Shown here one piece after another: positions 30,274-39,883 of a stretch of DNA of 64,000 bases. The translations under genes and the position numbers were made by a program. Each line of letters begins with the position of its first letter. Within the stretch, counting starts at the first letter, position 1. The stretch lies in contig JASHRN010000171.1 in assembly GCA_030037335.1 (NCBI GenBank), positions 1 to 64,000 on the forward strand, read 5' to 3'. The stretch is from Candidatus Acidiferrales bacterium. Lineage in GTDB: Bacteria; Acidobacteriota; Terriglobia; Acidiferrales; UBA7541. Below the pieces are notes generated by a model that searched no databases, was not told the origin of the DNA, and was given only the letters and a program-made list of their open reading frames with translations.

Positions 30274-31292
30274 TATGGCGTCCTCAGCCGTCGCTCGACA
30301 GCATCGAGCACATCCTCAACGCTAATGGCCAGCATCCCCGGAGACACAACCTTGCTATGACGATATGTAGTTTCTTCAGGCCGCGCTTTCCGCACGACGA
30401 TGTCGCCAGCCGAGAAAGGGCCATTTCGTGCCGGATCAGTCGGCCCATAGAGTCCCACCACTGGAATGCCCAGCGCCGACGCAAGGTGCAGCGGTCCTGT
30501 GTCGCCCGCAACCATCAGACTGGCGCCGCGCAAAAGTGCTATCAACTGCTTCAGATTGAACATTTCGACGATTGGTGCCGGGTCGCCAGCGCTCCGGCAA
30601 ACTCTTTCCGCTAATTCCTCTTCTCCGGGCCCAAAACTCACTATCCCTTGCCATCCGTATTTTTTCGTCAGCTCCCGATGCAACTCTCCGTAGCGCTCCG
30701 CGGGCCAGCATTTCGCGCCCCATCCGCCGCCGGGCGAAAGCACGAAATACTTCTCAACATTTTTCGCCGCCAAAATCCGTTTCACTTCTTCCGTTTCTCG
30801 AGCCGCTCCAGGAAGGGGAAAACGAATCTGGCCTTCGCGCGCCCCGGCCGCCCGCGCAAGCTCCAGGTTGTGCTCAATTTTGTGCGTACTGTGCGGATGA
30901 ATCGTTGTGGTATAGAAAAGTGCTGCTCCGCTTTCTCGCGAATACTGCGAATCGAAACCCAGCCGCTTTGGCGCGCCAGAAATCCATCCAAGAATCGCCG
31001 AGCGATAAAGCGATTGGAAATCGATCGCAATCGTGTAGTTTGCGGCTCTCAATCGGCGCACACACTCAAGTACATTTCGCCATGAGCCGCGGTTGATTGT
31101 GACCACGTGATCGATGCAGGGATTTTCGTCGAGGATTGCCGCCCACTTCTCGTCGACCAGCCAGTCAATCCTGGCCCGGGGAAACGCTTCCTGCAGAGTG
31201 CAAACCGCCGGAAGGGTATGAACAATGTCTCCGAGGGCTCCCATGCGAAGAATGAGAAAACGCTGGTCATCCATTTCGGGCATTTCTGGCAT
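30273..31292 (-). CDS. waaC: Lipopolysaccharide heptosyltransferase I-like (GT9)
   Basis: 339 aa; FLILRMGALGDIVHTLPAVCTLQEAFPRARIDWLVDEKWAAIL, LSPGGGWGAKCWPAERYGEL, MVAGDTGPLHLASALGIPVVGLYGPTDPARNGPFS. Confidence 0.9.
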   Translation of the reverse strand: MPEMPEMDDQRFLILRMGALGDIVHTLPAVCTLQEAFPRARIDWLVDEKWAAILDENPCIDHVVTINRGSWRNVLECVRRLRAANYTIAIDFQSLYRSAILGWISGAPKRLGFDSQYSRESGAALFYTTTIHPHSTHKIEHNLELARAAGAREGQIRFPLPGAARETEEVKRILAAKNVEKYFVLSPGGGWGAKCWPAERYGELHRELTKKYGWQGIVSFGPGEEELAERVCRSAGDPAPIVEMFNLKQLIALLRGASLMVAGDTGPLHLASALGIPVVGLYGPTDPARNGPFSAGDIVVRKARPEETTYRHSKVVSPGMLAISVEDVLDAVERRLRTP

Positions 31293-31791
31293 TTCGGGCG
31301 TTTCGGGGATTTTGGGAATGCCGAATGTGTTCGATAAGGTCTCGCGTCGAATGTTTCTTTTCGTCGCCTACAATGGCGATGCGGATACCCAGCCGCTCCG
31401 ATTCATCCCGCTCGGGCACGCTCTCCGGCGTGTAATCAGTTCCTTTCGCATGAACATCCGGATGCAACTCACGCAAAAGCGGACGAACATCCTCCTCGTC
31501 AAAAACCACAACAAAATCCACCGTCTTGAGCGCGGCAACCAATTCGGCACGATCCGATTGCGCCAAAATCGGCCGTCCCGATGCTTTCAGCTTTCGCACA
31601 CTTGAATCCGAGTTCACCGCAACGACCAGCAAATCACCCTCGTTGCGCGCCGCTTGCAAATATCTCACGTGCCCCGCGTGCAAAACATCGAAACATCCAT
31701 TCGCCAGGACTACGGTTTTCCCCGCCTTGCGCGCGTCGCCGAGCCGCCTCACAAGGCTCGCTCTATCCAAAATTTTCGTCCGCGTGTTCAC
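31267..31791 (-). CDS. rfaE2: D-glycero-beta-D-manno-heptose 1-phosphate adenylyltransferase
   Basis: 174 aa; TVVLANGCFDVLHAGHVRYLQAARNEGDLLVVAVNSDSSVRKLK nucleotidyltransferase motif; repetitive PRNARNARNARNG C-terminus. Confidence 0.92.
   Translation of the reverse strand: MNTRTKILDRASLVRRLGDARKAGKTVVLANGCFDVLHAGHVRYLQAARNEGDLLVVAVNSDSSVRKLKASGRPILAQSDRAELVAALKTVDFVVVFDEEDVRPLLRELHPDVHAKGTDYTPESVPERDESERLGIRIAIVGDEKKHSTRDLIEHIRHSQNPRNARNARNARNG
31272..31316. repeat. 9-bp degenerate tandem repeat, 5 units
   Basis: catttcggg/catttctgg/catttcggg/cgtttcggg/gattttggg spanning the rfaE2 3' end and waaC 5' end. Confidence 0.9.
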
Positions 31792-32849
31792 CGCGCACCA
31801 CTGGCTTCGCTGCGAATCGCTGCTTCAAGCTCCGCACGCGAAACTGTCGCCGTGCCTCGCTTCATGACCACAATCCCGCCGCCATAGTTTGCCAAATGCG
31901 CAGCCTCGACAAACGAAGCGCCTGCCGCCAACGCCAGCGTAAAAATGGCAATCACGGTGTCTCCTGCGCCCGTCACGTCCACAGCATCATCCGCGCCGTA
32001 AATTGGGATTTTATAGGGAGGTTTCCCTCGTTCAAACAGAACCATTCCGTCTTTGCCGCGAGTCACGAGCAGCGCCTGCAATTTCATCGCACGCAACGTG
32101 CGCAATCCGAATTCCTCGAGCCGCTTTTCATCTTTGCCGATTCGCACGCCATACAGAGCCTCCAGCTCCGGCTCGTTGGGCGTAGCCGCCGTAAATGAGG
32201 CCGCCCGATAATCCAGCAGCCGATAGCGTGAATCGAGCGTCGCGAATCTGGCTTTGACTCCTTTCAAAAGTTCGGGCGTGATTGAGCCAGCATGATAATC
32301 CGAGATGAGCGCGCCGTCGCATTTCGCAGCGCATCGAACGATTTTCTTGCGGAGCTTTGCCTGCACGCTCTTCGCCAGCGCCCCTCCCCCTTCGCGATCC
32401 ACTCTCAAAACTTGCTGTCTTCCGGTGTGTGACCATCGCGCGACAAATCGTGTTTTTGTCGTCGTGCTTGCCCCGCGCACTCGCAATATTCCGGAAACAT
32501 CCACTCCTTTGCCGCGAAAGTGCCCGATCAGCGCATCCGCGGCCGCGTCATCGCCAACGGCGCCTACTGGCAAAACACGCGCGCCAAGGGCAAGCAGATT
32601 ATTTGCTGCATTTGCAGCTCCCCCCGGGAAAAACTCTGTCGCTTGATGACGCAAGATAAGCACCGGAGCCTCGCGGGAAATACGCGAAATTTCCCCGGTG
32701 ACGTACTCATCCGCAATGAAATCCCCGATTACCGCAATCGTCTGCCGGGGAAAAGATGCAGTGATCTCCAACAGGCGTGAGAGGTCTACCGCGCCGCGCC
32801 GCTGCTCCGCTGACTTGCTTTTCATTGCCGCGTCTTTGCTGCACTGCAA
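31788..32849 (-). CDS. rfaE1: D-glycero-beta-D-manno-heptose-7-phosphate kinase (PfkB family)
   Basis: 353 aa; VIGDFIADEYVTGEISRISREAPVLILRHQATEFFPGGAANAANNLLALGA, DDAVDVTGAGDTVIAIFTLALAAG. Confidence 0.92.
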   Translation of the reverse strand: MQCSKDAAMKSKSAEQRRGAVDLSRLLEITASFPRQTIAVIGDFIADEYVTGEISRISREAPVLILRHQATEFFPGGAANAANNLLALGARVLPVGAVGDDAAADALIGHFRGKGVDVSGILRVRGASTTTKTRFVARWSHTGRQQVLRVDREGGGALAKSVQAKLRKKIVRCAAKCDGALISDYHAGSITPELLKGVKARFATLDSRYRLLDYRAASFTAATPNEPELEALYGVRIGKDEKRLEEFGLRTLRAMKLQALLVTRGKDGMVLFERGKPPYKIPIYGADDAVDVTGAGDTVIAIFTLALAAGASFVEAAHLANYGGGIVVMKRGTATVSRAELEAAIRSEASGAR

Positions 32850-33397
32850 ATCAAATCGACGGCCTCTTCGAGATTCTCAACCACGTGATCGGGCTGACGC
32901 GGCCATTTATCCCTGTTCCACTCGTACTCTCCGCGGCCATATCCTGAGAGCACCAGAATCCCGCGGCATCCCACCGCGTGCGCCATGGAAATATCGTCGT
33001 AGCGGTCACTCACAAGCACCGAATGCTCGAGATCGAGATTGTGCTCCGTGGCCGCTCGTTTCACCATTCCAGGCAGCGGCTTACGGCAGTCGCAGTTGTG
33101 GTCCAGGACGTGTGGGCAATAATAAATTCCATCAACATGCGCGCCTGCCTCTGCCAGTTGCTTCTCCATTTTCGAGTGAATTTCATGAACCAGCGATTCC
33201 GGGAAAAATCCGCGTGCCGCGCCGGACTGATTCGTGACCACAATCACTGCGAATCCGGCATCGTTCAGGCGGCGGATCGCCGCACCGGCATATGGGAAAA
33301 TTGAGAAACGGCTGAGATGATTCGCATAACCCATTTCTTCTGAAATTGTTCCATCCCGATCGAGGAACACTGCTGGTCTCTTGGCGCGATCAGGCAT
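32822..33397 (-). CDS. gmhB: D,D-heptose 1,7-bisphosphate phosphatase (HAD)
   Basis: VFLDRDGTISEEMGY, AVIVVTNQSGAARGFF, CNCDCRKP-like Zn motif (YCPHVLDHNCDCRKPLPGM); ATG at 33397 preferred to the ORF-track start at 33430. Confidence 0.9.
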   Translation of the reverse strand: MPDRAKRPAVFLDRDGTISEEMGYANHLSRFSIFPYAGAAIRRLNDAGFAVIVVTNQSGAARGFFPESLVHEIHSKMEKQLAEAGAHVDGIYYCPHVLDHNCDCRKPLPGMVKRAATEHNLDLEHSVLVSDRYDDISMAHAVGCRGILVLSGYGRGEYEWNRDKWPRQPDHVVENLEEAVDLICSAAKTRQ

Positions 33398-34424
33398 ACT
33401 TCTCCTGCTGCAGCCACCGCGCCGCCGCATCTCTCACATCCTTCACCGGAACCCGCTCCATGCATCGATGGTCAATCGGACATTCGCGCAGAAAACACGG
33501 GCTGCACGCCACCTTGTGCTGAATGATGGCCCGATGTGCCGTCATGGGAGCCGTCCCCTCCGGATCCGTGGACCCAAACACTGCCACCACAGGCACACCG
33601 ACAGCAGCCGCAACATGCATCGCTCCTGAATCATTCCCCACCAAGAGATCGCATCGCGAAAAAAGCGCGGGAAGCTCGCCGGCCGAAGTCTGCCCTGCAA
33701 GACTCATAGCCCGATGACGCATGCTTTTTGTGATTTGGCGGCAGATTTCAATTTCCGAATTCGAACCGAAAAATACCACATCCGCGCCAAAATCATCAAC
33801 GAGCCCATCGGCCACAGCAGCGAATCTCTCAGCCGGCCAGCACTTCGCCGAACCGTAAGCTGCGCCCGGCGCGACTGCGACGCGCTTCTTTCCCGCGAGC
33901 AGCCCTGCATCTCGCAAACGCGTCTCCGCAGCTTGAGAAGCCTCGACGCCCAGTCGAAGCGAGATCTGCTCAACTTTTGGAATGCTTTCCAGCCATCCCG
34001 CGCGCTGCAACAATGCTAGGTAATAATAGGTTTCGTGCGCCGAAATTTCGCCGCGCTTCGGCACAGCGATCGCTTTAGTCAACAAAATGCTCCGCCCATT
34101 TCGCGCGTACCCGATACGCTGCGGAATTTTCGCTCGCCATGCCAGCCACGCTGCCGAGAACGCATTCTGCAGCAGCACCGCACAGTCGAATTTTTCTGCA
34201 CGCAGACTTTCCGTCGCCTGCTCGATCGCAATCGGATTCCCCGAACGCGCTGTAAGCGCGACGACGCGATCCGCAAAATCCTGCCCGCTGTACATTGCCG
34301 CGACCCACGGGCGCGCCAAAATTGTAATTTCAGCTTCCGGCCATCGCTGGCGAATTGCTCGCAGCGCAGGAATTGACATGATCGCATCGCCGATCCAGTT
34401 CGTCGCGCGAACAAGAATCTTCAT
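33390..34424 (-). CDS. waaF: Lipopolysaccharide heptosyltransferase II
   Basis: 344 aa; ILVRATNWIGDAIMSIPALRAIRQRWPEAEITILARPWVAAMY, VAPGAAYGSAKCWPAERFAAVA, VGNDSGAMHVAAAVGVPVVAVFGSTDPEGTAP. Confidence 0.93.
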   Translation of the reverse strand: MKILVRATNWIGDAIMSIPALRAIRQRWPEAEITILARPWVAAMYSGQDFADRVVALTARSGNPIAIEQATESLRAEKFDCAVLLQNAFSAAWLAWRAKIPQRIGYARNGRSILLTKAIAVPKRGEISAHETYYYLALLQRAGWLESIPKVEQISLRLGVEASQAAETRLRDAGLLAGKKRVAVAPGAAYGSAKCWPAERFAAVADGLVDDFGADVVFFGSNSEIEICRQITKSMRHRAMSLAGQTSAGELPALFSRCDLLVGNDSGAMHVAAAVGVPVVAVFGSTDPEGTAPMTAHRAIIQHKVACSPCFLRECPIDHRCMERVPVKDVRDAAARWLQQEKYA

Positions 34425-35452
34425 CCTCTTCGCTCTTCCCTCTTGCCTTCAATTCGCTTCAAGATACTCTGCCACAAACCCTCTTCGTCGTTGAATTGCA
34501 TTCCGATGCGGCAGAAATACAGCGGCAGCCCGATCGCTACACCCGCCGGCAAATCATAAATATCTTTTTCAGTGCAAATCAACGAATCTGCGCCCGCCTT
34601 ACGCGCGGCCATCTCCAGAGAGATGAGATCCTGCGCCGTGTACCAATGATGGTCACGAAAACTCCTGTGGCCCGCAACTTCAATGCGCCATCTTTTAAGA
34701 TCAGCCAGGAATGCCGAAGGGTTGCCGATCCCGCAAAATGCGAAAAATCTGCGCTCATCCGCGTCTGCTTTCTGTGCGTCCGTGCTGCCCCATAATTTTA
34801 AATCCCGCAATTTCGTCTGCGAAGAGAAAATGGGCGCAGGCGTGTGTCGGCGAATGATGCTTTCGATTGCCGGAGCGCGCTCGGCGACTCGATGAATCAC
34901 CACAATATCCGCCCGTCGCAATCCTGAAAGAGGTTCGCGGAGCCTGCCCGCCGACAGAACATGCCCGCCGCCGAATGGCTGCATGCCATCAATCATTACG
35001 ATGTTCACATCACGCGCAAGCTGAAGGTGCTGAAATCCGTCGTCCAAAACAAAACACTGAACGCCGCGCGTTTCGAGTTGCTTCCCTGCGCGAAAGCGAT
35101 TTGCGTCGATCCCGTACTCTGCATTCGCGCCGAGCCTTCCACGAATCAGCTCCATCTCATCGTTGAACCTGGGCACGGCTTCATTATCTAAACTGGCACG
35201 ATTCTGTGGCAGCGGCCTGTATCCCCGTGAAAGGATCCCCACTTTTTCTCCGCTCTTCACAAAACGTTGCGCAAGCCAGATGACCATCGGCGTTTTTCCT
35301 GTCCCGCCGGTCGTGAGGTTGCCAACGCTCACCACAACGCCATTCAAGCGTTTCTGCCGGAGTATCCCTGCCCGATAGCTCCATGACCGAATTCGCGCCC
35401 CTGCGCAGTAAAGAATCGACGCCGGCCACAGCAGCGACCCGGCGAATTTCAC
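34421..35452 (-). CDS. lpxK: Tetraacyldisaccharide 4'-kinase
   Basis: 343 aa; VVVSVGNLTTGGTGKTPMVIWLAQ, ILSRGYRP, VLDDGFQHLQLARDVNIVMIDG. Confidence 0.94.
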   Translation of the reverse strand: MKFAGSLLWPASILYCAGARIRSWSYRAGILRQKRLNGVVVSVGNLTTGGTGKTPMVIWLAQRFVKSGEKVGILSRGYRPLPQNRASLDNEAVPRFNDEMELIRGRLGANAEYGIDANRFRAGKQLETRGVQCFVLDDGFQHLQLARDVNIVMIDGMQPFGGGHVLSAGRLREPLSGLRRADIVVIHRVAERAPAIESIIRRHTPAPIFSSQTKLRDLKLWGSTDAQKADADERRFFAFCGIGNPSAFLADLKRWRIEVAGHRSFRDHHWYTAQDLISLEMAARKAGADSLICTEKDIYDLPAGVAIGLPLYFCRIGMQFNDEEGLWQSILKRIEGKREERRG

Positions 35453-36765
35453 GCGTCGCCCCGCTGCTCAAGCACTGCAACGATCCGCTCGAGCGATCGT
35501 GCCGTGGCGCCGCGATTCGATTCCACCAGCGCGCGTGCCTTCTGTCCCATTCGTTCCCGTTTTGCGGAATTCGTTATCAGCTCAGCCCACGCTTTCCCGA
35601 GTTGCTGCCCGCTGCGCACCTGAGTTCCTGCACCCGTGCTGGAAAACTTCGCAGCAATTTCGCGAAAATTCTGCATCGAAGGTCCGTAAACCGGCGGCTT
35701 TCCAAACCAAGCGGGCTCAAGAATGTTGTGCCCGCCCGAATTCACCAATGATCCTCCTACGAACACCGCATCTCCAAGGCTGTAGATTCCCGCGAGCTCG
35801 CCAATCGAATCCAAAATCAAAACATCGCAATTTTCATCGAGCGATGCACCCATATTGACTTTGCTTCGCCGGACCACACTCCAGCCGCGCTCTTTCACCA
35901 GAGCCTCAGCCGCATCGAATCGCTGTGGTTTCCGCGGCGCCAGCACCAGCAGCGCATGACGCCACTGCCGCTGTACAACATCGTACGCGGCCAGCACCGC
36001 CTCCTCTTCACCTTCCACCACACTTCCCGCAACGAAAACCGGCCAGCGCTCCTGATGAGCAACCTGCTCCGCCAGCCATTTACCGAATGGGCTAAGACCC
36101 GGCGGTTCGATGTCATATTTCAAATTTCCCGTGACCTCGACCTTTTCTTCGCTCGCGCCCATCTCTTCCAGCCGCTTCGCGTCCTCTCCACTCTGCGCCA
36201 GAAACAACTCGGCATGGCTAAGGGCGCGGCGGAACAGCGGCTCAATCAACCGCCGAAATCTCCGGAAACGTCGAATCGACCGGTCTGAGATGCGGCTGTT
36301 AACGAACACCACAGGCACGCTTGCTCTCTCCGCTTCACGCATAAAATTCGGCCAAATTTCGGTTTCCAGGATCACCACCAACGCCGGCCGAACGGTTCCG
36401 AAAGCCCGTCGCACCGGCGCTCGCCAATCAAATGGGAAATAGAAGACTCCGCTCGCGCTCTGTATGCGGTCGCGTGCAAGTTGCTGTCCCGTAGCCGTTG
36501 TCGTCGATACAAAGATGGAACGCTCCGGAAACCTCTGGCGCAATCCATCAACGACTGGTTTGCTCGCGAGCACTTCGCCAACGGAAACAGCGTGCACCCA
36601 AATCGCACCGCCGTTTCTCAGGTTTCGCGCCAAAGACTCTGGCAAATAGCCCATCCGCTCGCGGAAATTGCCAATGTATTTGCCCCGCCGCAGCCCTTGC
36701 AGCACAAAATAGGGCGCCAGCAACACCATCGCAATGGCCGTCAGTGCGCTATACAAGAAATACAT
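35449..36765 (-). CDS. waaA: 3-deoxy-D-manno-octulosonic acid transferase
   Basis: 438 aa; IWVHAVSVGEVLASKPVVDGL, ETEIWPNFMREAERASVPVVFVNSRISDRS, VTGNLKYD, NILEPAWFGKPPVYGPSMQNF. Confidence 0.94.
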   Translation of the reverse strand: MYFLYSALTAIAMVLLAPYFVLQGLRRGKYIGNFRERMGYLPESLARNLRNGGAIWVHAVSVGEVLASKPVVDGLRQRFPERSIFVSTTTATGQQLARDRIQSASGVFYFPFDWRAPVRRAFGTVRPALVVILETEIWPNFMREAERASVPVVFVNSRISDRSIRRFRRFRRLIEPLFRRALSHAELFLAQSGEDAKRLEEMGASEEKVEVTGNLKYDIEPPGLSPFGKWLAEQVAHQERWPVFVAGSVVEGEEEAVLAAYDVVQRQWRHALLVLAPRKPQRFDAAEALVKERGWSVVRRSKVNMGASLDENCDVLILDSIGELAGIYSLGDAVFVGGSLVNSGGHNILEPAWFGKPPVYGPSMQNFREIAAKFSSTGAGTQVRSGQQLGKAWAELITNSAKRERMGQKARALVESNRGATARSLERIVAVLEQRGDA

Positions 36766-36861
36766 TGGGTGGGGAAAGCCGCATCAAGAGCCGCATTATA
36801 GTGCTATCCCGCAGTTGAGTCCCACAACGTTTCCACTTACGATTGCATCTATGAGCACGAA

Positions 36862-37494
36862 ATGAACATGAAACGCCCTTCGCTTGTCATTGCCGCTCTG
36901 GCACTCGCTCCGCTGGCTGCGCTTCAGATGCCCCAGATCGCTCCATCCGAGTGGGCGGCAAAGGACACTCATCAGAACTTCACCGTCGCCGCCAACGCTT
37001 ACACGGACGCCGCTCGGGCAAAAGACAAGTTCTCGAAAGCAGACCCCTATAAAGCCGGACTTCTCGCCGTCGACACGTACTTCAAGAACGACACGAATGA
37101 TCCCGTTCACGTCGACCTATCAACCATCCGGCTCAATGTCGACAGCCCTGACGGCAACTTTCATTTGCCGGCTCTCACTCTCCATCAGGCTGCGGCGAAG
37201 ATTGCGCACCCTGGCGGCCCGCCCTCGCCAAAAGTATTTCGCCTTCCGTCCATTGCGCCGACGGGAGAGGACGGCAAAACACGCGACATGGAGGAAAAAC
37301 TGTCGCCGCTAACTTTGCAATCCGACGTTGTTCCACCGCACGGCACGATTCAGGGCTTCCTCTTTTTCGACGTCGACCACCATTTCGACATGGTCGCCTA
37401 CGCTTCCCTCTATGTGCCGGACCTGAAATCCGTAGCCTCAAATGACGGACTCATCTATTTTGAAGTCCCTCTCGGATCCAAAGCTCCTCACTAA
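36862..37494 (+). CDS. Hypothetical secreted protein
   Basis: 210 aa; MNMKRPSLVIAALALAPLAALQMPQIAPSEWAAKDTHQNFTVAANAYTDAARAK; coding frame consistent. Confidence 0.65.
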   Translation: MNMKRPSLVIAALALAPLAALQMPQIAPSEWAAKDTHQNFTVAANAYTDAARAKDKFSKADPYKAGLLAVDTYFKNDTNDPVHVDLSTIRLNVDSPDGNFHLPALTLHQAAAKIAHPGGPPSPKVFRLPSIAPTGEDGKTRDMEEKLSPLTLQSDVVPPHGTIQGFLFFDVDHHFDMVAYASLYVPDLKSVASNDGLIYFEVPLGSKAPH

Positions 37495-37581
37495 GAAGAA
37501 TTCGATTCGTTCACGGCGATTTGCCGAATCGCACCCGCTCGGATAAAATTCGATTTCGTTTCTGAAGATTCCTTTCACACG

Positions 37582-39783
37582 ATGACGCTCCTCGACCAAC
37601 TCAATCCACGACAGCGCGAAGCGGTCACAGCAACCGCTGGACCTGTTCTCGTCCTTGCCGGCGCCGGCACGGGTAAGACCCGGGTCATCACCTATCGCGT
37701 TGCCCATTTGATCGCTCAGGGCGTCCCTGCACAGAATATTTTGGCCGTGACCTTCACGAACAAAGCCGCCGAGCAGATGCGCCGCCGTATCACGGAACTC
37801 GTTGTTGCGAGCGGCCGCGACACTTCGGGCATTTGGATCTCCACTTTTCATTCCTTCTGCGCGCGCCTCTTGCGCCGCGAAGCTCCTCACGCGAATCTTC
37901 CTCACTCGTTCACGATTTACGACGACGACGATCAGACTCGCGCCATCAAGCTCGCGCTGCAAAATATGAAAATCCCAGAGAAAGAGCTTGCGCCTCGCGC
38001 CCTGCGGGATCGCATCAGCAGCGCAAAAAATCACAGCATTTCACCGGACGAAATGGAAGCCGAAGCCTTCGATCCGTTCACCAAGAAAGCCGCTGCCGTC
38101 TACCGCGAATACGAATCGCTCCTGCGGAAGTCTGCCGCTCTCGATTTCGACGATCTTCTCCTCCGCGCTGTTGCGCTGCTCCGCGAAAACGCCGATGTAC
38201 GCTCGCGCTGGTCGCACCAGCTTCGTTTCATTCAAGTCGACGAATTTCAGGACACGAACGCTTCCCAAGAAGAGTTAGTTCGCCTTCTCGCAGGCAGCGA
38301 ACGCAATGTTTGCGTTGTCGGCGACGAGGATCAGTCCATCTACAGTTGGCGCGGCGCTGTGAGCGGCAATTTCCAGCGGTTCCTGAACGATTTTCCGGGA
38401 GCGAAAACCATTCGTCTCGAGGAAAACTATCGCTCCACGCAAACAATCCTCGACGCCGCCGCAGGCGTCGTCAGCCACAATCGCTCGCGCCTGGGCAAAG
38501 AGCTCAAGGCAACTCATGGCTCAGGAGATCGGCTGGCCTATTACGAAGCTCGTGACGCCGCGGACGAAGCCGAGCACATCGCCAGCAGACTCTCCGATCT
38601 ACTTCGGTCAGATTCCGCCTCCACGATTGCTGTGCTTTACCGCACCTCCGCGCAGTCACGGCCATTTGAAGAAACTCTTCGCCGCATCGGCATTCGCCAT
38701 CGCGTGGTTGGGGGCTTCAGCTTCTATCAGCGCGCTGAGGTCAAAGACACTCTGGCCTACATCCGCCTGCTTTTTCATCCCGATGACGATATTGCTCTCC
38801 TGCGCGTGTTGAATGTTCCTCCGCGCGGCATCGGCAAAGTTACAATCGATTCTCTGCGCGCAATCGCCCGTGAGTCGAACCAATCTCTTTGGGAAGCAAT
38901 CCCACTCGCAGCCCAGCGCATGCGCGGCGGCTCGGCTTTGACGGATTTTCGCAAAATGATGTTGGATATTACGCAAGAATGCGCCGAAAAAAATCCCGGC
39001 GAAATCGTTGAAACCATTCTCGACCGCACCGGCTATCTCGACTGGGCCGAACAGCAGGATCACCTCGACAATTCCAGTCGCGCCGACAATCTTCGCGAAC
39101 TTTCCAACGCCATTGCCGAAGCCATCGAGCAGGGCGAAACTTTGGAAGATGTCCTCGACCGCGCTTCTCTCGTCGCCGATACGGATGAATTCGACCAAAC
39201 CATTCCTGTCTCGCTGATGACTCTGCACAGCGCCAAGGGCTTGGAATTTGATCATGTCTTCCTTGCGGGATTGGAAGAAGGTCTGCTCCCGCACGGCCGT
39301 TCGATGAACAATGACAACGACATCGAAGAGGAGCGCCGTCTCTGCTACGTTGGCATGACGCGCGCCAAGCGCACGCTCTCTCTTTCCCGCGCCATCTATC
39401 GCCGCTCCTGGGCGAACACGGATCTCGCTGCCGCAACCCCGTCGCGTTTTTTGGCAGAAGTTCCCGCTGATCTCGTTGAAGCCGCTCCCGGCTCTATTGC
39501 GGAACCCGGCGAAAAACGCCGTTACGAGCCGGATCCCGACTATTATCAATCCACGCCGCGATTCCGCCGCCCGAGGAGAACCGCCGCGCCTGAAATTGAG
39601 TCCTCTGCAAGCAATCGCGCCTCAAATCGCCTCATCGGCGCTCGCGTCAAGCACCCTTCCTACGGCGTGGGAACCATTCTCAAAATAGAAGACGATGGCG
39701 ACGATCGCCGCCTCACCGTCAGCTTCCGCGATTACGGAACCAAGAAACTCATCGAGCGCTACGCCCATCTTCAATTCGTCTAG
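37582..39783 (+). CDS. pcrA: UvrD/PcrA-family ATP-dependent DNA helicase
   Basis: 733 aa; LNPRQREAVTATAGPVLVLAGAGTGKTRVITYRVAHLI, QVDEFQDTNASQEELVRLLAG, VGDEDQSIYSWRGA, TLHSAKGLEFDHVFLAGLEEGLLPH. Confidence 0.95.
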   Translation: MTLLDQLNPRQREAVTATAGPVLVLAGAGTGKTRVITYRVAHLIAQGVPAQNILAVTFTNKAAEQMRRRITELVVASGRDTSGIWISTFHSFCARLLRREAPHANLPHSFTIYDDDDQTRAIKLALQNMKIPEKELAPRALRDRISSAKNHSISPDEMEAEAFDPFTKKAAAVYREYESLLRKSAALDFDDLLLRAVALLRENADVRSRWSHQLRFIQVDEFQDTNASQEELVRLLAGSERNVCVVGDEDQSIYSWRGAVSGNFQRFLNDFPGAKTIRLEENYRSTQTILDAAAGVVSHNRSRLGKELKATHGSGDRLAYYEARDAADEAEHIASRLSDLLRSDSASTIAVLYRTSAQSRPFEETLRRIGIRHRVVGGFSFYQRAEVKDTLAYIRLLFHPDDDIALLRVLNVPPRGIGKVTIDSLRAIARESNQSLWEAIPLAAQRMRGGSALTDFRKMMLDITQECAEKNPGEIVETILDRTGYLDWAEQQDHLDNSSRADNLRELSNAIAEAIEQGETLEDVLDRASLVADTDEFDQTIPVSLMTLHSAKGLEFDHVFLAGLEEGLLPHGRSMNNDNDIEEERRLCYVGMTRAKRTLSLSRAIYRRSWANTDLAAATPSRFLAEVPADLVEAAPGSIAEPGEKRRYEPDPDYYQSTPRFRRPRRTAAPEIESSASNRASNRLIGARVKHPSYGVGTILKIEDDGDDRRLTVSFRDYGTKKLIERYAHLQFV

Positions 39784-39883
39784 CTAACCAACCCGAATCC
39801 CTCTGCATCGCAGCGGTTGCGCGATAGAGCGGCTCAATGTACAGTGCTCCCCTTGCCATGCCGACACGGCGGCCTTTGAACAA

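Noticed and set aside
38656-39549. 297-aa minus-strand ORF antisense to the UvrD/PcrA helicase
   Set aside because: Shadow of a well-conserved helicase gene.
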